Source of the DNA: CAYUMU01 sp964445985
GTDB taxonomy: Bacteria; Planctomycetota; Planctomycetia; Pirellulales; S012-138
Direction: 5' to 3'
NCBI GenBank assembly: GCA_964445985.1
Contig: CAYUMU010000031.1
Coordinates: 1-61,807 of the forward strand
DNA: 61,807 nt
Part shown: positions 60,923 to 61,807 of the stretch, in pieces
Position numbering within the stretch: the first letter of the stretch is position 1
Layout of the letters: the number at the start of each line of letters is the position of its first letter
The notes under the pieces: model-generated
The model's input: the letters and a program-made list of their open reading frames with translations, nothing else
Databases searched by the model: none
Told to the model about the DNA's origin: nothing
Position numbers and translations under genes: made by a program

Positions 60923-61501
60923 ATGAGCCTTCCGCGCAGCCCTGAGTTGATGAGCCGGCACGACACCGCGGTGCTGGTGGTCGATGTTCAGGAACGCCTG
61001 ATCCCGCTGATCCCCGGTTATCGCCGCCTGGTCTGGAATATCCGCCGGCTGCTCGACGGGGCCGAGAAGCTGGGTTTGCCCGCCCTGGCCACCGAACAGT
61101 ATCCCCGGGGTCTAGGGCATACCGTGGCCGAGTTGGCAGCCCGCCTGCCGACGCCAATCGCCGAAAAGAGCTGCTTTAGCTGCCGCGAATGCGGTGAGCT
61201 CTTCGCCGGCCTGACCGAGCGGGGGATCGACAAGATCCTGGTCACGGGCATCGAAGCCCACGTGTGCGTGCAACAAACCGTTCACGATTTGCTGGCGCAA
61301 GGCTTTCGGGTGTACGTGGCGGTCGACGCCGTGGGCTCGCGGTTCGCCCTGGATAAGGAAATCGCCCTGCGACGGCTGGAAAATATCGGCGCCACCCTCA
61401 CAACCACCGAAGCGGCGCTGTTCGAGTGGTGCGAATTCTCCGGCACGCCGGAATTCAAGGCGATGAGCAACCTGGTGAAAGAAGCGGCGCCGGAAGGGTA
61501 G
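60923..61501 (+). CDS. Isochorismatase-family cysteine hydrolase
   Basis: A 192-residue member of the isochorismatase-like hydrolase family. The catalytic Asp lies in TAVLVVDVQERL, the Lys in IAEKSCFSC, and the nucleophilic Cys in VTGIEAHVCVQQTVHDLL. These enzymes act on isochorismate, nicotinamide or amide/carbamate compounds; the YcaC-like form fits the length. The start at 60923 is followed by another ATG at 60950 region (MSRHDTAVLVVDV), which would also be possible. It is the last complete gene in the window. Confidence 0.93.
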   Translation: MSLPRSPELMSRHDTAVLVVDVQERLIPLIPGYRRLVWNIRRLLDGAEKLGLPALATEQYPRGLGHTVAELAARLPTPIAEKSCFSCRECGELFAGLTERGIDKILVTGIEAHVCVQQTVHDLLAQGFRVYVAVDAVGSRFALDKEIALRRLENIGATLTTTEAALFEWCEFSGTPEFKAMSNLVKEAAPEG

Positions 61502-61807
61502 TTGGGGGAGAGTGCGGAGTTGAAGAGAGGTTGTGAGGTTGTTGAGTGGGCTGCCCGCTTGGGATTGCAAATTGACTCACCCAACCGTTTTCCAGGTGCG
61601 GCGCGGTTTTCCTGGCTTTTCGCGGCTGGCCCCCCGGTGTTGTGAATGCCTGATTCTTTGCAAGCTCGACGCGTTAGCGAGGGACGTTCGGGGGGATTGA
61701 TAAAAACGTCGTCATTTGCGGCGAGTTGGAGAAATTGGGCCGCGTCGAAGTCGTTGCGCGTTGATCGTCACTTGCGCTCAACCCTCCCCGGCAAATCCAA
61801 TGCACAT
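61502..61807. other. Gene-free right edge
   Basis: No coding region, repeat or strong hairpin was found here. Confidence 0.5.

Overview
The window reads as chromosomal DNA from a planctomycete, most likely of the Pirellulales. The evidence is a DUF1501/PSD1 (planctomycete cytochrome) pair, a secreted sulfatase-modifying-factor protein, PQQ-type beta-propeller, ThuA and EF-hand secreted proteins, a PEGA-less Ser/Thr kinase with a LamG-like tail, a TadG/vWA protein, and interspersed palindromic repeats of the kind found in planctomycetes. Gene order is loose, intergenic gaps are long, and most genes stand alone. No tRNA, rRNA, CRISPR array, transposase or phage gene was recognised. A run of 100 Ns at 18602-18701 is an assembly gap inside a tandem repeat.

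Layout. 1-8000: an acetyltransferase, a MOSC protein, APS kinase, a secreted SUMF1-like protein and the DUF1501/PSD1 pair. 8000-17500: two unknown small genes, a GAF protein, a TylF-like methyltransferase, a divergent HxlR regulator/NTF2-like pair, an NTE-like patatin phospholipase, an IlvD/Edd dehydratase and a DUF1445 protein. 17500-28400: NUDIX, SH3-like KPET-repeat protein, DJ-1/PfpI, a large GTPase, TadG/vWA, two-domain PPK2, an ECF sigma factor and a secreted nucleoside hydrolase. 28400-29320 has no convincing protein gene but is dense in nested hairpins between two leftward terminators, and is the best candidate for an unrecognised structured RNA. 29300-45500: a membrane protein, MaoC hydratase, an orphan FliN-like gene bracketed by inverted 82-bp repeats, PurC, a PQQ propeller protein, the Mla-type lipid transport operon (mlaE-mlaF-mlaD), secreted small and EF-hand proteins, UspA and a DUF3592-like protein. 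45500-61807: a hicBA pair with a frameshifted hicA, a cytosolic nucleoside hydrolase, the kinase, a TlpA-like thioredoxin, an S10 carboxypeptidase, a DUF433 antitoxin gene with a truncated partner, an unknown two-gene cassette, ThuA, cytidine deaminase, an MBL hydrolase and an isochorismatase-type hydrolase.

How the genes work together. Clear functional groupings are few: the Mla operon (envelope lipid traffic), the DUF1501/PSD1 pair (planctomycete secreted oxidative machinery), nucleoside salvage (two nucleoside hydrolases and a cytidine deaminase, unlinked), and two decayed toxin-antitoxin loci. The most unusual content is non-coding: at least six families of short interspersed repeats, one showing compensatory stem changes, one (82 bp, three copies) bracketing a gene, and the structured 28.4-28.95 kb segment.
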